From Pseudotabrizicola sediminis (GTDB taxonomy: Bacteria; Pseudomonadota; Alphaproteobacteria; Rhodobacterales; Rhodobacteraceae), in assembly GCF_004745575.1 (NCBI RefSeq), contig NZ_RPEM01000011.1:1-64000 (forward strand): 64,000 bases of DNA, written 5' to 3'. This document shows, one piece after another, positions 52,729-63,052 of this stretch. Under the pieces are notes generated by a model. It saw only the letters and a list, made by a program, of their open reading frames with translations, made no database searches and was not told the DNA's origin. Every line of letters begins with the position of its first letter. Within the stretch, counting starts at the first letter, position 1. The translations under genes and the position numbers were made by a program.

Positions 52729-52756
52729 TGTTCCGCGATATTAAGGGAGCGTTCTG

Positions 52757-53992
52757 ATGGACGGCGATATCCGCAAGAACACCTATGACGACGGCTCGAC
52801 CGATTACGAGACCGGCGAACAGAAGATCCGCAATTTCAACCTGAACTTCGGCCCGCAACACCCTGCGGCGCACGGGGTTTTGCGTCTGGTGCTGGAACTG
52901 GACGGCGAGATTGTCGAACGCTGCGACCCGCACATCGGCCTGCTGCACCGTGGCACCGAAAAGCTGATGGAATCGCGGACTTACCTGCAGAACCTGCCGT
53001 ATTTCGACCGGCTGGACTATGTGGCCCCGATGAATCAGGAACATGCCTGGTGTCTGGCCATCGAACGGCTGACCGGCACCGTGGTGCCGCGCCGCGCCTC
53101 GCTGATCCGGGTGCTGTACTCCGAGATTGGCCGGGTGCTGAACCACCTGCTGAACGTGACCACCCAGGCCATGGACGTGGGCGCGCTGACGCCGCCGCTC
53201 TGGGGCTTTGAAGAACGCGAAAAGCTGATGGTGTTTTATGAGCGGGCCTCTGGTGCCCGCCTGCATGCCGCCTATTTCCGCCCCGGTGGGGTGCATGTCG
53301 ATCTGACCGACAAGCTGATCGAAGACATCGACCAATGGGCGGTGGAATTCCCGCGCGTGCTGGACGATATCGATACGCTGCTGACCGAAAACCGCATCTT
53401 CAAACAGCGCAATGCCGATATCGGGATTGTCACCGAGGATGATATCCTGACATGGGGCTATTCAGGCGTGATGGTGCGCGGCTCGGGTCTGGCATGGGAT
53501 TTGCGGCGCAGCCAACCCTATGAATGCTATGATGAATTCGACTTCAAAATCCCGATCGGCAAGAATGGCGACTGCTATGACCGCTACCTGTGCCGCATGC
53601 AGGAAATGCGCGAGAGCACGTCTATCATCCGTCAGGCTTGCGCGAAACTACGGGTGGAAAAGGGCGATGTGCTGGCCCGCGGCAAGATCACGCCGCCCAA
53701 ACGCGGTGAGATGAAAACCAGCATGGAAGCGCTGATCCATCACTTCAAACTCTACACCGAAGGCTTCCACGTGCCTGCCGGTGAGGTTTATGCGGCGGTT
53801 GAGGCCCCGAAGGGCGAATTCGGCGTCTATCTGACCGCCGATGGCACCAACAAACCCTACCGCGCCAAGATCCGCGCGCCGGGGTTTTTGCACCTGCAAT
53901 CCATGGATTATATCTGCAAGGGGCATCAGTTGGCTGACGTCTCTGCCATCATCGGCACGATGGATGTCGTGTTCGGGGAGATCGACCGCTGA
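52757..53992 (+). CDS. nuoD: NADH-quinone oxidoreductase subunit D
   Basis: A 411-residue 49-kDa family subunit forming most of the quinone cavity with NuoB. Features include [35 protein letters not shown], the [20 protein letters not shown] region with the quinone-contacting tyrosine, and the C-terminal [17 protein letters not shown] precedes ATG 52757. The stop overlaps the nuoE start by one base (TGATG). Confidence 0.97.
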   Translation: MDGDIRKNTYDDGSTDYETGEQKIRNFNLNFGPQHPAAHGVLRLVLELDGEIVERCDPHIGLLHRGTEKLMESRTYLQNLPYFDRLDYVAPMNQEHAWCLAIERLTGTVVPRRASLIRVLYSEIGRVLNHLLNVTTQAMDVGALTPPLWGFEEREKLMVFYERASGARLHAAYFRPGGVHVDLTDKLIEDIDQWAVEFPRVLDDIDTLLTENRIFKQRNADIGIVTEDDILTWGYSGVMVRGSGLAWDLRRSQPYECYDEFDFKIPIGKNGDCYDRYLCRMQEMRESTSIIRQACAKLRVEKGDVLARGKITPPKRGEMKTSMEALIHHFKLYTEGFHVPAGEVYAAVEAPKGEFGVYLTADGTNKPYRAKIRAPGFLHLQSMDYICKGHQLADVSAIIGTMDVVFGEIDR

Positions 53993-55242
53993 TGCTGCGC
54001 CGCCTTCACAAAGACCAGCCTGCCTCGTTTGAATTCACGCCTGCGAACCTTGCCTGGGCGGAGGGGCAGATTTCCAAGTACCCCGAGGGGCGTCAGGCGT
54101 CGGCTATCATCCCGCTGTTGTGGCGCGCGCAGGAACAGCATGGCTGGCTGACGCGGCCTGCCATTGAGTATGTGGCGGGCATGCTGGGCATGGCCTACAT
54201 CCGCGCGCTGGAAGTGGCGACGTTCTACTTCATGTTCCAGCTGCAACCCGTTGGGTCGATTGCCAATATCCAGATCTGCGGCACCACGTCGTGCATGATC
54301 TGCGGGGCAGAAGACCTGATCGCGGTGTGTCAGGAACTGATTGCCAAACAGCCGCATACCGTGTCGGCGGATGGCAAGTTTTCCTGGGAAGAGGTCGAAT
54401 GTCTGGGGGCGTGTTCCAACGCGCCGATGGCCCAGATCGGCAAGGATTACTACGAGGATCTGACGCCGGAAAAACTGCGTGATCTGATTGCGCGGTTCAG
54501 CGCCGGAGAGGTTCCGGTGCCGGGGCCACAGAACGGGCGCTATGCGTCGGAACCGGTAACCGGGCTGACCAGCCTGAAAGACCATGAAGCCGGGCGCAAA
54601 CCCTATAACGCAAGCGCGCAGCTGGCGGTGGACATTGGCGAGACCGTCAAGCGTATCGACGGCACCGAAGTGCCGCTGACCACGCCATGGATTGCGCGGC
54701 CCGAGGCACCGCATGGGTCCGACGCAGCCGATGATGTGCCCAGCGGACCGACGCCCGGCGCGGGGATACCCGCGGATGCCAGCGGGGTGACGGTGCAGGA
54801 GGCACCGGCGAAATCCGCCGGCAGGCCGATCTCGAAAGGTGAACCGGCCAGCACGCCGACAGAGGTTGCCGCTGCGCCAGAAACTGTCCCGTCCAAAGCG
54901 ACACAAGACGGTGCCGCCCTGCAGCCCGAACCCGGGCTTGCGCCACCGCTGACCGCTGGCACCAAACCGCAGGCGCTTGAAGCTCCGCGCGGTGGCGTGG
55001 CGGATGATCTGAAGGTCATCGAAGGCATCGGCCCATCGCTGGAAAAGCTGTGCCATGAGCTTGGGGTCTTCCATTTTGACCAGATCGCCTACTGGTCCGA
55101 GGCGGACATCGCCTGGATGGACCAGAACCTGAAAGGCTTTCGTGGCCGGGTCACCCGTGACAAATGGGTGGCACAGGCAAAGATCATCGTGACCGAAGGG
55201 CTGGACGCATTCCGCATCCGGGCCCGGACCAACGATTACTGA
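53992..55242 (+). CDS. nuoE: NADH-quinone oxidoreductase subunit E with long C-terminal HhH extension
   Basis: A 416-residue protein, about twice the usual NuoE length. Residues ~1-170 are the 24-kDa thioredoxin-like subunit with the 2Fe-2S ligands in [14 protein letters not shown] and CLGACSNAP. Residues ~185-335 are low-complexity and Pro/Ala-rich. Residues ~335-416 form a helix-hairpin-helix-like domain ([48 protein letters not shown]), of the type otherwise found in nucleic-acid-binding and ribosomal-associated proteins. Similar extensions are known in Rhodobacter NuoE. It transfers electrons in the NADH-dehydrogenase module; the role of the extension is unknown. Confidence 0.94.
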   Translation: MLRRLHKDQPASFEFTPANLAWAEGQISKYPEGRQASAIIPLLWRAQEQHGWLTRPAIEYVAGMLGMAYIRALEVATFYFMFQLQPVGSIANIQICGTTSCMICGAEDLIAVCQELIAKQPHTVSADGKFSWEEVECLGACSNAPMAQIGKDYYEDLTPEKLRDLIARFSAGEVPVPGPQNGRYASEPVTGLTSLKDHEAGRKPYNASAQLAVDIGETVKRIDGTEVPLTTPWIARPEAPHGSDAADDVPSGPTPGAGIPADASGVTVQEAPAKSAGRPISKGEPASTPTEVAAAPETVPSKATQDGAALQPEPGLAPPLTAGTKPQALEAPRGGVADDLKVIEGIGPSLEKLCHELGVFHFDQIAYWSEADIAWMDQNLKGFRGRVTRDKWVAQAKIIVTEGLDAFRIRARTNDY

Positions 55243-55251
55243 GGATATGGC

Positions 55252-55476
55252 ATGACCCGGCCAGATCCGGAACGCGACCGCACCACGGCCCACAAGGCCA
55301 GGCTTGTCGCCTTCGTTCTGGCCGGGACCATGCTGTTGTGGATGGGCGCGCAATTTGTGGGCGGACAGATGGGGTGGGACCCCCGCTATGTCTTTCTGTT
55401 CGATTTTGCCGCAATTGCCGCGTTCTTCTGGGCGCTGGTTGTGACGTATCAGATCTGGCGCAGTCGTCAGGGTTGA
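55252..55476 (+). CDS. DUF5337-like small membrane protein in the nuo operon
   Basis: A 74-residue protein with a charged N-terminus (TRPDPERDRTTAHKARL) and two predicted membrane helices (about 18-36 and 46-66), ending in RSRQG. It resembles DUF5337 proteins that occur between nuoE and nuoF in Rhodobacterales. It lies 9 bp after nuoE and 15 bp before nuoF. It may help assembly of complex I; no experiment is known to me. Confidence 0.82.
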   Translation: MTRPDPERDRTTAHKARLVAFVLAGTMLLWMGAQFVGGQMGWDPRYVFLFDFAAIAAFFWALVVTYQIWRSRQG

Positions 55477-55491
55477 AGGAAGGGGCAAGCA

Positions 55492-56787
55492 ATGCTCAAG
55501 GATCAGGACCGCATCTTTACCAACCTCTACGGGATGCATGACCGCAGCCTGGCGGGCGCAAAGGCGCGCGGCCATTGGGATGGCACGGCAGAGATCATCG
55601 CGCGCGGTCGCGACAAGATCATCGAGCAGATGAAGGCATCCGGTTTGCGCGGGCGCGGCGGGGCAGGGTTCCCGACCGGGCTGAAATGGTCGTTCATGCC
55701 CAAGCAGTCCGATGGTCGCCCTGCCTATCTCGTGATCAACGCCGATGAATCGGAACCCGGCACCTGCAAGGACCGCGAGATCATGCGCCATGATCCGCAC
55801 ACGCTGATCGAAGGTGCGCTGATCGCGGCCTTTGCGATGAATGCCAACGCCTGCTACATCTATATCCGTGGCGAATACATCCGCGAGAAAGAGGCGCTGC
55901 AGGCCGCGATTGACGAATGCTATGACGCCGGGATGCTGGGGCGCAATGCCGCGAAATCCGGCTGGGATTTCGACCTGTACCTGCACCACGGGGCCGGGGC
56001 CTATATCTGCGGCGAGGAAACAGCACTTCTGGAAAGCCTTGAGGGCAAGAAGGGCATGCCGCGGATGAAGCCGCCGTTCCCGGCGGGTGCGGGGCTTTAT
56101 GGCTGCCCGACCACGGTGAACAATGTGGAGTCGATTGCCGTTGTGCCCACCATCCTGCGGCGCGGGCCCGAGTGGTTTGCGTCCTTTGGGCGGCCGAACA
56201 ATGCGGGCACCAAGCTGTTCGGCATCTCGGGCCATGTGAACGCGCCTTGTGTTGTTGAGGAGTCGATGTCGATCCCGCTCAAGGAATTGCTGGAGCGGCA
56301 TTGTGGTGGTGTGCGCGGCGGGTGGAAGAACCTCAAGGCCGTGATTCCCGGCGGGTCTTCGGTGCCACTGCTGAACGCGGCGCAATGCGACGATGCCATC
56401 ATGGATTTCGACTGGCTGCGCGAGCAGCGGTCGGGTCTGGGCACGGCGGCGGTGATCGTGATGGATCAGTCCACCGATGTCATTAAGGCGATCTGGCGCT
56501 TGTCGAAGTTCTACAAGCATGAGTCCTGTGGCCAGTGCACGCCGTGCCGCGAAGGTACCGGCTGGATGATGCGGGTGATGGACCGTCTGGTGCGCGGCGA
56601 GGCCGAGGTCGAGGAGATCGACATGCTGATTTCCGTGACCAAGCAGGTTGAGGGGCATACGATCTGTGCTTTGGGTGACGCCGCTGCATGGCCGATCCAA
56701 GGTCTTGTGCGGGCGTTCCGCGATGAGATCGAAGACCGGATCAAGGCCAAGAAAACCGGGCGCATCAGCGCCGTCGCTGCGGAGTGA
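55492..56787 (+). CDS. nuoF: NADH-quinone oxidoreductase subunit F
   Basis: A 431-residue subunit that binds NADH, FMN and Fe-S cluster N3. The FMN/NADH site is [16 protein letters not shown], with [18 protein letters not shown] and [14 protein letters not shown]. The 4Fe-4S ligands are in [14 protein letters not shown] and [25 protein letters not shown] precedes ATG 55492. The stop overlaps the next start (TGATG). Confidence 0.97.
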   Translation: MLKDQDRIFTNLYGMHDRSLAGAKARGHWDGTAEIIARGRDKIIEQMKASGLRGRGGAGFPTGLKWSFMPKQSDGRPAYLVINADESEPGTCKDREIMRHDPHTLIEGALIAAFAMNANACYIYIRGEYIREKEALQAAIDECYDAGMLGRNAAKSGWDFDLYLHHGAGAYICGEETALLESLEGKKGMPRMKPPFPAGAGLYGCPTTVNNVESIAVVPTILRRGPEWFASFGRPNNAGTKLFGISGHVNAPCVVEESMSIPLKELLERHCGGVRGGWKNLKAVIPGGSSVPLLNAAQCDDAIMDFDWLREQRSGLGTAAVIVMDQSTDVIKAIWRLSKFYKHESCGQCTPCREGTGWMMRVMDRLVRGEAEVEEIDMLISVTKQVEGHTICALGDAAAWPIQGLVRAFRDEIEDRIKAKKTGRISAVAAE

Positions 56788-57053
56788 TGCGGATGGCCGC
56801 AGCCCTTTCCCTGACGCTGGCGCTTGGTGCCTGCGTGCAGCCGGCCCCGCAAGGGGCCGGTCAGGGTGTGGCTGCGCCGTCGTCTGCCCCCTTGCGGGTG
56901 ACCAACAATGGCCAACCTTTCGGGATGCATGAAGGCGCCGCCGCGCGCCGGGTGGCCGAGGCCACCTGTACGGCCGAAGGGCGCCGTCTGCGCCCCGGCA
57001 TCTATGACCGGTTCGAGGCGGGCGCTTGGGTCTATGTCGGGGGGTGCGCCTGA
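56787..57053 (+). CDS. Small putative lipoprotein in the nuo operon
   Basis: An 88-residue protein with a lipoprotein signal ([16 protein letters not shown]; lipobox LGAC, lipid-bearing Cys ~16). A Pro/Gly/Ala linker leads to a short domain with CTAEGRRLRPGIYDRFEAGAWVYVGGC, where two cysteines could pair. ATG 56787 overlaps the nuoF stop; ATG 56793 is an alternative. No known family. It probably faces the periplasm, away from the peripheral arm of complex I. Confidence 0.7.
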   Translation: MRMAAALSLTLALGACVQPAPQGAGQGVAAPSSAPLRVTNNGQPFGMHEGAAARRVAEATCTAEGRRLRPGIYDRFEAGAWVYVGGCA

Positions 57054-57129
57054 TGCGGTATCCGATAGCGTCCCACTTCGGCGTGATGGCACGGCCTTGT
57101 CATCGCCTATCAGCTGCCGCAGCGCCTAT

Positions 57130-57154
57130 CTCCTTGGCATGGAATGCCAAGGAG
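57130..57154 (+). promoter_or_regulatory. Hairpin sequestering the ribosome-binding site of the DUF5333 gene
   Basis: CTCCTTGGCAT (57130-57140), loop GGA, ATGCCAAGGAG (57144-57154): an 11-bp perfect stem with a 3-nt loop. Its 3' arm contains the AAGGAG of the gene starting at ATG 57161. Translation should be blocked unless the hairpin opens. Confidence 0.75.
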
Positions 57155-57160
57155 GCCCTG

Positions 57161-57562
57161 ATGAAACTGATCCCGATGACGATTGCCGCCCTGATGCTGG
57201 CCGCACCTGCCTTTGCGCTGGTGCCGATCAATCAGGAAAAGACCATCAACGACACGCTGCGCAGTGGGTTCATTGCCGACGCGATTGCCGACAATTGCCC
57301 GACGCTGCAACCGCGCCGGTTGCGCGCACTGAATGAGCTGTTGAAGCTGCGCGAGTATGCCTTGTCGCAGGGCTATAGCGCGACCGAGGTCCGCGCCTTT
57401 GTCGAAGACAAGACGGAAAAGGCGCGCGGCAAGGCCGAGGCGGCGACCTGGCTGGCCAGCAAGGGCGCTGTTCCGGGCAAGACGGACGCCTATTGCGCGG
57501 CGGGCGAGGCCGAGATTGCACGCGGCAGCCTTGTCGGCGCATTGCTGAGGTCAACCAGATGA
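57161..57562 (+). CDS. DUF5333-like small secreted protein in the nuo operon
   Basis: A 133-residue protein with a signal peptide (MKLIPMTIAALMLAAPAFA), followed by a helical domain: KTINDTLRSGFIADAIADNC, REYALSQGYSATEVRAFVED, DAYCAAGEAEIARGSLVGALL, with two cysteines that may pair. It matches the DUF5333 pattern seen in Rhodobacterales nuo operons. ATG 57161 is 5 nt after AAGGAGG, but that site is locked in a strong hairpin. The function is unknown; it is probably periplasmic. Confidence 0.85.
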   Translation: MKLIPMTIAALMLAAPAFALVPINQEKTINDTLRSGFIADAIADNCPTLQPRRLRALNELLKLREYALSQGYSATEVRAFVEDKTEKARGKAEAATWLASKGAVPGKTDAYCAAGEAEIARGSLVGALLRSTR

Positions 57563-57580
57563 CCGGGGCAGAGAGATTCC

Positions 57581-57632
57581 GCCGGGCGCAGTGCCCGGCA
57601 CAGAACACGGCGCTTGGGTGGGTGATCCACCC
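57581..57632 (+). other. Two hairpins between the DUF5333 gene and nuoG
   Basis: GCCGGGC-GCAGT-GCCCGGC (57581-57599) and GGGTGG-GTGAT-CCACCC (57616-57632). No U-tract follows, so they may protect or process the nuo mRNA, not terminate it. Confidence 0.5.
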
Positions 57633-57661
57633 CGGTGTCACGATGGCTGCGGAGTAAGCAG

Positions 57662-59671
57662 ATGACGAACCTGAAAAAGATCAGCATTGACGGCATCGAG
57701 GTCGAGGTGGATGGCGCGATGACCATCATCCAGGCGGCCGAGGTGGCAGGCGTGGAAATTCCGCGTTTCTGCTATCACGAACGTCTGACGATTGCGGGCA
57801 ACTGCCGAATGTGTCTGGTCGAGGTTGTGGGCGGCCCGCCGAAACCGGCGGCCAGCTGCGCGATGCAGGTGCGCGACCTGCGCCCCGGCCCGAATGGCGA
57901 AACGCCGGTGGTGAAAACCAACAGCCCCATGGTCAAGAAAGCCCGCGAGGGCGTGATGGAATTTTTGCTGATCAACCACCCGCTGGATTGCCCGATCTGC
58001 GATCAGGGCGGCGAGTGTGATCTGCAGGATCAGGCCATGGCCTACGGCGTCGATTTCAGCCGCTACCGCGAGCCGAAGCGGGCGTCCGAGGATCTGAATC
58101 TTGGCCCGCTGGTCGCCACCACGATGACCCGTTGCATTTCCTGCACCCGCTGCGTGCGCTTTACGTCCGAAGTCGCGGGCATCACCCAGATGGGCCAGAC
58201 CGGTCGGGGCGAGGATTCCGAGATCACCAGCTATCTGAACGAGACGCTGAACAGCAATCTGCAGGGCAATATCATTGACCTGTGCCCGGTTGGCGCGCTG
58301 ACCTCGAAACCCTATGCGTTTACCGCCCGCCCGTGGGAGCTGACCAAGACGGAATCCATCGACGTGATGGATGCGCTTGGCAGCAACATCCGGATCGACA
58401 CCAAGGGGCGCGAAGTGATGCGCATCCTGCCCCGCAACCATGACGGCGTGAATGAGGAGTGGATTTCCGACAAGACCCGCTTCATCTGGGACGGGCTTCG
58501 CCGCCAGCGGCTGGACACGCCTTATATCCGTGAAAACGGGCGCTTGCGCAAAGCGGGCTGGGGTGAGGCGCTGGCCGCTGCTGCCGCTGCGATGAAGGGC
58601 CGCAAGGTAGCAGCGATTGTCGGCGATCTGGCCCCGGTGGAGGCTGTGTTCAGCCTCAAGCACCTGGTCGAGGGTCTGGGTGGCCGCATTGAATGCCGTA
58701 CAGATGGCGCGAAGCTGCCCTCGGGCAACCGTTCGGCCTATGTCGGCACGGCGGCGATTGAAGACATCGACACGGCGAAGGCGATCATCCTGATCGGCAC
58801 CAATCCGCGTGACGAGGCGCCGGTGCTGAACGCCCGCATCCGCAAGGCATGGAGTGCCGGGGCCGATGTGACGCTGATCGGTGCGGCGGTCGATCTGACC
58901 TATGATTATGCCCATGCCGGTGATGACCGGGCCGCGCTGGTCAAGGCGGCGTCTGAGGCAGAGCAAACCGAAGGCGCAGTGGTGATCGTGGGGCAGGACG
59001 CCCTGAACGAGGCCGACGGTGAAGCGGTCCTGTCGCAGGCCATGAAGCTGGCAGAGGCGATGGGGGCCAAACTACTGGTGCTGCACACCGCTGCGGCCCG
59101 GGTTGGCGCGATGGATGTGAATGCGGTCACCGATGGCGGCATGAGTGCGGCTTTGGACGGCGCGCAGGTCGTTTACAACCTTGGCGCGGATGAGGTGGAA
59201 ATCAAAGCCGGGCCTTTTGTGATCTATCAGGGCAGCCATGGCGACCGGGGGGCGCATCGTGCCGACCTGATCCTGCCGGGGGCTGCCTACACCGAAGAGG
59301 GCGGGCTGTTCGTCAACACCGAAGGCCGCCCGCAACTGGCGCTGCGCGCCGGGTTTGCGCCGGGCGAGGCCAAGGAAAACTGGGCGATCCTGCGGGCGCT
59401 GTCGGCAGAGCTGGGGGCGACCCAGCCATGGGACTCGCTGGCCGGATTGCGCCGGGCGCTGGTGGCGGCGCATCCGCATCTGGGGCAGGTCGATCAGGTT
59501 GCCGACAATGGCTGGACGCGCATTCCGCTGCGCGACCCGGCAAAGGCCAGCTTCCGCCTGCCGGTGCAGGATTTCTACCTGACCAACCCGATTGCGCGGT
59601 CATCGCAGGTGATGGCGGAAATGTCCGCGCTTGCCAAATCCCGCACTGAAACCCCGTTGGCAGCAGAGTAG
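57662..59671 (+). CDS. nuoG: NADH-quinone oxidoreductase subunit G
   Basis: A 669-residue 75-kDa subunit. The N-terminal 2Fe-2S ferredoxin domain is [20 protein letters not shown]; the His/Cys 4Fe-4S site is [18 protein letters not shown]; the second 4Fe-4S site is [10 protein letters not shown] with the late Cys in [13 protein letters not shown] molybdopterin-oxidoreductase-like C-terminal domain follows, apparently without a cofactor. The length equals that of mitochondrial-type subunits, shorter than E. coli NuoG. GGAG lies 8 nt before ATG 57662. Confidence 0.96.
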   Translation: MTNLKKISIDGIEVEVDGAMTIIQAAEVAGVEIPRFCYHERLTIAGNCRMCLVEVVGGPPKPAASCAMQVRDLRPGPNGETPVVKTNSPMVKKAREGVMEFLLINHPLDCPICDQGGECDLQDQAMAYGVDFSRYREPKRASEDLNLGPLVATTMTRCISCTRCVRFTSEVAGITQMGQTGRGEDSEITSYLNETLNSNLQGNIIDLCPVGALTSKPYAFTARPWELTKTESIDVMDALGSNIRIDTKGREVMRILPRNHDGVNEEWISDKTRFIWDGLRRQRLDTPYIRENGRLRKAGWGEALAAAAAAMKGRKVAAIVGDLAPVEAVFSLKHLVEGLGGRIECRTDGAKLPSGNRSAYVGTAAIEDIDTAKAIILIGTNPRDEAPVLNARIRKAWSAGADVTLIGAAVDLTYDYAHAGDDRAALVKAASEAEQTEGAVVIVGQDALNEADGEAVLSQAMKLAEAMGAKLLVLHTAAARVGAMDVNAVTDGGMSAALDGAQVVYNLGADEVEIKAGPFVIYQGSHGDRGAHRADLILPGAAYTEEGGLFVNTEGRPQLALRAGFAPGEAKENWAILRALSAELGATQPWDSLAGLRRALVAAHPHLGQVDQVADNGWTRIPLRDPAKASFRLPVQDFYLTNPIARSSQVMAEMSALAKSRTETPLAAE

Positions 59672-59674
59672 ACG

Positions 59675-60076
59675 ATGCTCCACACGCCCATCCTTGCCAG
59701 CCTGACAGCCGCTTTTGTGGCCCTGTCGGCTTGTGCCGGGACCGCTCCCGTGGCACAGGGCGGCAGCAATCCCTCTTACCAGGGCATTCAGACCGTGCTG
59801 CTACAGGATGACATGGTCAGCTTTCGCGTCGCCCTGCAGGGCGCGCGCGGGAATGACGATGTCGAGGCTTATGGCCGCTGTGCCGCTGCACAATATGCGC
59901 TGATCCGCGGGTACGGCTTTGCGCGCCATGTGCGCACCACGGTGGCGCAGAGCGGAGAGATATGGCGGGGGGACGCGGTCTATCTGATCTCGGCCGCGCT
60001 GCCACCCGGGCTGAAAACGATCGATGCCGAAGTCGCGGTGCGCGATTGCGGGGCGCTCGGGATACCGACGATTTGA
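59675..60076 (+). CDS. Putative lipoprotein between nuoG and nuoH
   Basis: A 133-residue protein with a lipoprotein signal ([20 protein letters not shown]; lipobox LSAC, Cys ~20), then a domain containing [40 protein letters not shown] and [14 protein letters not shown]. It lies 3 bp after nuoG and 16 bp before nuoH, so it is certainly within the transcription unit. I recognise no family. It is probably anchored in a membrane on the periplasmic side. Confidence 0.75.
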   Translation: MLHTPILASLTAAFVALSACAGTAPVAQGGSNPSYQGIQTVLLQDDMVSFRVALQGARGNDDVEAYGRCAAAQYALIRGYGFARHVRTTVAQSGEIWRGDAVYLISAALPPGLKTIDAEVAVRDCGALGIPTI

Positions 60077-60092
60077 AGATGAGAGGCTGAGA

Positions 60093-61130
60093 ATGTCTGA
60101 CTTTCTGACAACGCCAATGGGCACGTTGGTTCTGATCGCGGCGCAAAGCCTGCTGATCGTGGGCTTCGTGATGATCAGCCTGTTGTTTCTGGTCTACGGC
60201 GACCGCAAGATCTGGGCCGCGGTCCAGATGCGACGCGGCCCCAACGTGGTGGGGGCCTTTGGCCTGCTGCAATCGGTGGCCGACGCGCTGAAATATGTGG
60301 TCAAAGAAATCGTGGTGCCGGCAGGGGCCGACCGCCCGGTGTTTTTCCTGGCACCCATGCTGTCCTTCGTGCTGGCGATTTTGGCGTGGTCCGTGATCCC
60401 GTTCAATGATGGCTGGATTCTGGCCGACATCAACGTGGCGATCCTGTTTGTCTTCGCGGTGTCGTCGCTGGAGGTGTACGGCGTGATCATGGGGGGCTGG
60501 GCGTCCAACTCCAAATATCCGTTCCTCGGGTCTTTGCGGTCGGCAGCGCAGATGATTTCCTACGAGGTGTCGCTGGGCCTGATCATCATTGGCATCATCA
60601 TCTCGACGGGTTCGATGAACTTTTCGGCCATCGTTGCCGCGCAGGACGGGGCTTACGGGCTGTTTTCGTGGTACTGGCTGCCGCATCTGCCGATGGTTGT
60701 TTTGTTCTTCATCTCGGCCTTGGCCGAAACCAACCGCCCGCCGTTCGATTTGCCAGAGGCAGAGTCGGAACTGGTGGCCGGGTTCATGGTGGAATATTCC
60801 TCGACGCCCTACCTGTTGTTCATGGCCGGTGAATACATCGCCATCTTCCTGATGTGCGCGCTGATGAGCCTGCTGTTTTTCGGCGGCTGGCTGTCGCCCA
60901 TTCCGGGGTTGCCTGATGGCTTCTTCTGGATGTTCATCAAGATGGCGTTCTTCTTCTTCCTGTTCGCCATGGTGAAAGCCATCGTGCCGCGCTATCGCTA
61001 CGACCAGCTGATGCGGATCGGCTGGAAGGTGTTCCTGCCGCTGTCGCTAGGGTGGGTCGTGCTGGTGGCCTTCCTTGCAAAATTCGAAGTATTGGGCGGC
61101 GCCTGGGCCCGCTGGACGATTGGGGGCTGA
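60093..61130 (+). CDS. nuoH: NADH-quinone oxidoreductase subunit H
   Basis: A 345-residue membrane subunit at the junction of the peripheral and membrane arms, with eight or so helices. Conserved quinone-channel segments are [40 protein letters not shown] and [23 protein letters not shown] 60093 follows GAGAGG. Its stop is immediately followed by nuoI. Confidence 0.96.
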   Translation: MSDFLTTPMGTLVLIAAQSLLIVGFVMISLLFLVYGDRKIWAAVQMRRGPNVVGAFGLLQSVADALKYVVKEIVVPAGADRPVFFLAPMLSFVLAILAWSVIPFNDGWILADINVAILFVFAVSSLEVYGVIMGGWASNSKYPFLGSLRSAAQMISYEVSLGLIIIGIIISTGSMNFSAIVAAQDGAYGLFSWYWLPHLPMVVLFFISALAETNRPPFDLPEAESELVAGFMVEYSSTPYLLFMAGEYIAIFLMCALMSLLFFGGWLSPIPGLPDGFFWMFIKMAFFFFLFAMVKAIVPRYRYDQLMRIGWKVFLPLSLGWVVLVAFLAKFEVLGGAWARWTIGG

Positions 61131-61132
61131 GA

Positions 61133-61627
61133 ATGGCAAACATCGACTGGAACCGCGCGACCCGGTATTTCCTGCTGCAGGATTTTCTCAAGGGGTTTGC
61201 TTTGGGGATGAAGTACTTTTTCGCGCCGAAAATGACTCTGAACTATCCGCATGAAAAGGGGCCGCTGTCGCCCCGCTTCCGTGGCGAACACGCGCTGCGC
61301 CGCTATCCGAATGGTGAGGAACGCTGCATCGCCTGCAAGCTGTGCGAGGCGGTGTGTCCCGCGCAGGCCATCACCATCGACGCCGAGCCGCGTGAAGACG
61401 GCAGCCGCCGCACCACGCGCTATGACATCGACATGACCAAATGCATCTATTGCGGTTTCTGTCAGGAAGCCTGTCCGGTGGATGCCATTGTCGAAGGCCC
61501 GAATTTCGAATTCAGCACCGAAACCCGTGAGGAGCTGTTCTACGACAAGGAAAAGCTGCTTGATAACGGCGCGCGTTGGGAGTCGGAGATTGCCCGCAAT
61601 CTCGAACTCGACGCGCCCTACAGGTGA
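61133..61627 (+). CDS. nuoI: NADH-quinone oxidoreductase subunit I
   Basis: A 164-residue 23-kDa ferredoxin-like subunit with two 4Fe-4S clusters (N6a and N6b): [16 protein letters not shown] and [16 protein letters not shown]. An amphipathic N-terminal helix ([20 protein letters not shown]) packs on the membrane. It passes electrons from NuoG to NuoB. Confidence 0.97.
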   Translation: MANIDWNRATRYFLLQDFLKGFALGMKYFFAPKMTLNYPHEKGPLSPRFRGEHALRRYPNGEERCIACKLCEAVCPAQAITIDAEPREDGSRRTTRYDIDMTKCIYCGFCQEACPVDAIVEGPNFEFSTETREELFYDKEKLLDNGARWESEIARNLELDAPYR

Positions 61628-61632
61628 TCGCC

Positions 61633-62043
61633 ATGACCGAAGCCTACACCAAGATGCTGCAACAGATGATGGAGCAGGGGCAGAAGATGGCAAGCGCCTT
61701 CATGCCCGGCATGGACACCATCGACCCCAAGGCCTTTGAAAAACTGTTCCCGGCGATGCCGAAGGAACTGCTGGAAATGTGGTTCGGCAAGACCTTCAAC
61801 CCCGAAGGTCTGGACGCCCGCACCCGGTTTCTGGTGACCATTGCCGCCCAGACCGTGCTTGGCCCGATCGGCGAGCCGCAATTGCGGATGACCATCAAGA
61901 ACGGCCTCGCCGCCGGGGCCAAACAGCGCGAGATCGCGGAAGTGATCTGGCAGATGAGCATGTTCGGTGGGTTGCCCGCCACGCAAAAGGCGCTGGAAAT
62001 TGCCCAGAGCGTCTTTGCCGAGACCGAGGAGAGTGACACATGA
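61633..62043 (+). CDS. Carboxymuconolactone decarboxylase (CMD) family protein
   Basis: A 136-residue alpha-helical protein with a CMD-type core: [41 protein letters not shown] and [16 protein letters not shown]. The redox CxxC of AhpD-type members is absent, so peroxidase activity is unlikely. It starts 5 bp after nuoI and overlaps nuoJ by four bases (ATGA), so it is made together with complex I. Its role there is unknown. Confidence 0.85.
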   Translation: MTEAYTKMLQQMMEQGQKMASAFMPGMDTIDPKAFEKLFPAMPKELLEMWFGKTFNPEGLDARTRFLVTIAAQTVLGPIGEPQLRMTIKNGLAAGAKQREIAEVIWQMSMFGGLPATQKALEIAQSVFAETEESDT

Positions 62044-62654
62044 CTGTCGCGGATTACGCCTTTTATGCCTTTGCCATCGTTGTGGTGGCGGCGGGGCTGA
62101 TGGTGACCATCAGCCGGAACCCGGTGCATTCGGTGCTGTGGCTGATCCTGGCCTTTCTGTCGTCAGCCGGGCTGTTCGTGCTGCTGGGGGCGGAGTTTGT
62201 GGCGATGCTGCTGATCATCGTCTATGTCGGCGCGGTGGCGGTGCTGTTCCTGTTCGTGGTGATGATGCTCGACATCGACTTTGCAGCACTCAAGGGCGAA
62301 ATCGCGCGATATATGCCGCTGGGTCTGCTGATCGGCGTGGTGCTTTTGATGCAATTGTCGCTGGGCATCGGGGCCTGGGTGCAGGCTGAAGGCGCTTTGG
62401 GGCTGCGGCAGGCGGTTGCGCCTGCGATGGAGCAGGTGGAAAACACCCGCGCGCTGGGGCTGCTGATCTATGACAAGTACCTGCTGCTGTTCCAGTTGTC
62501 GGGGTTGATCCTGCTGGTTGCGATGATCGGGGCCATCCTGCTGACGCTGCGTCACCGCAAGGACGTGAAACGCCAGAACGTGCTGCACCAGATGTGGCGC
62601 GATCCGGCAGTGGCGATGGAGCTGAAAGATGTGAAGCCGGGGCAGGGCCTATAA
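62040..62654 (+). CDS. nuoJ: NADH-quinone oxidoreductase subunit J
   Basis: A 204-residue membrane subunit with five helices. The conserved third helix is [22 protein letters not shown], whose pi-bulge moves during coupling. The hydrophilic C-terminus ([20 protein letters not shown]) is cytoplasmic. It overlaps the CMD gene upstream. An intergenic repeat separates it from nuoK. Confidence 0.95.
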   Translation: MTVADYAFYAFAIVVVAAGLMVTISRNPVHSVLWLILAFLSSAGLFVLLGAEFVAMLLIIVYVGAVAVLFLFVVMMLDIDFAALKGEIARYMPLGLLIGVVLLMQLSLGIGAWVQAEGALGLRQAVAPAMEQVENTRALGLLIYDKYLLLFQLSGLILLVAMIGAILLTLRHRKDVKRQNVLHQMWRDPAVAMELKDVKPGQGL

Positions 62655-62672
62655 GGGCGCTGTGCCGGGGCT

Positions 62673-62699
62673 GGTGGGGGCACAGCACCCACCCTACGG
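62673..62699 (+). repeat. Palindromic intergenic repeat between nuoJ and nuoK
   Basis: GGTGGG-g-GC-ACA-GC-a-CCCACC followed by CTACGG. The tail CCCTACGGA matches that of the repeat at 31352-31373, suggesting a related element family. Confidence 0.6.
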
Positions 62700-62742
62700 A
62701 ACGATAAAACGGGCGCGAAAGTCGCCTACGAGGGAACGGAAC

Positions 62743-63048
62743 ATGGTTGGTCTGGAACATTACCTGACAGTCGCGGCGGCTTTGTTCGTCATCGGCATCT
62801 TCGGCATCTTCCTCAACCGGAAGAATGTGATCGTCATCCTGATGTCGATCGAACTGATGCTGCTGGCGGTTAACATCAACATGGTCGCGTTTTCAAGCTA
62901 TCTGGGCGATCTGGTGGGGCAGATTTTCACCATGTTCATCCTGACCGTGGCGGCGGCCGAGGCGGCGATTGGCCTTGCGATCCTGGTGGTGTTCTTCCGA
63001 AACCGCGGAACGATCGACGTCGAAGACGTCAACGTGATGAAAGGCTGA
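62743..63048 (+). CDS. nuoK: NADH-quinone oxidoreductase subunit K
   Basis: A 101-residue membrane subunit with three helices. The coupling glutamates are in [15 protein letters not shown] and [17 protein letters not shown] 62743 starts the canonical N-terminus after a weak AGGGAACGG. Its stop precedes nuoL by 4 bp. Confidence 0.96.
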   Translation: MVGLEHYLTVAAALFVIGIFGIFLNRKNVIVILMSIELMLLAVNINMVAFSSYLGDLVGQIFTMFILTVAAAEAAIGLAILVVFFRNRGTIDVEDVNVMKG

Positions 63049-63052
63049 CCCC

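Noticed and set aside
53926-56700. A 924-codon open frame on the minus strand opposite nuoE-nuoF
   Set aside because: It mirrors well-supported nuo genes, its translation is rich in His, Arg, Pro and Gly with no family resemblance, and such antisense frames are common in high-GC DNA.
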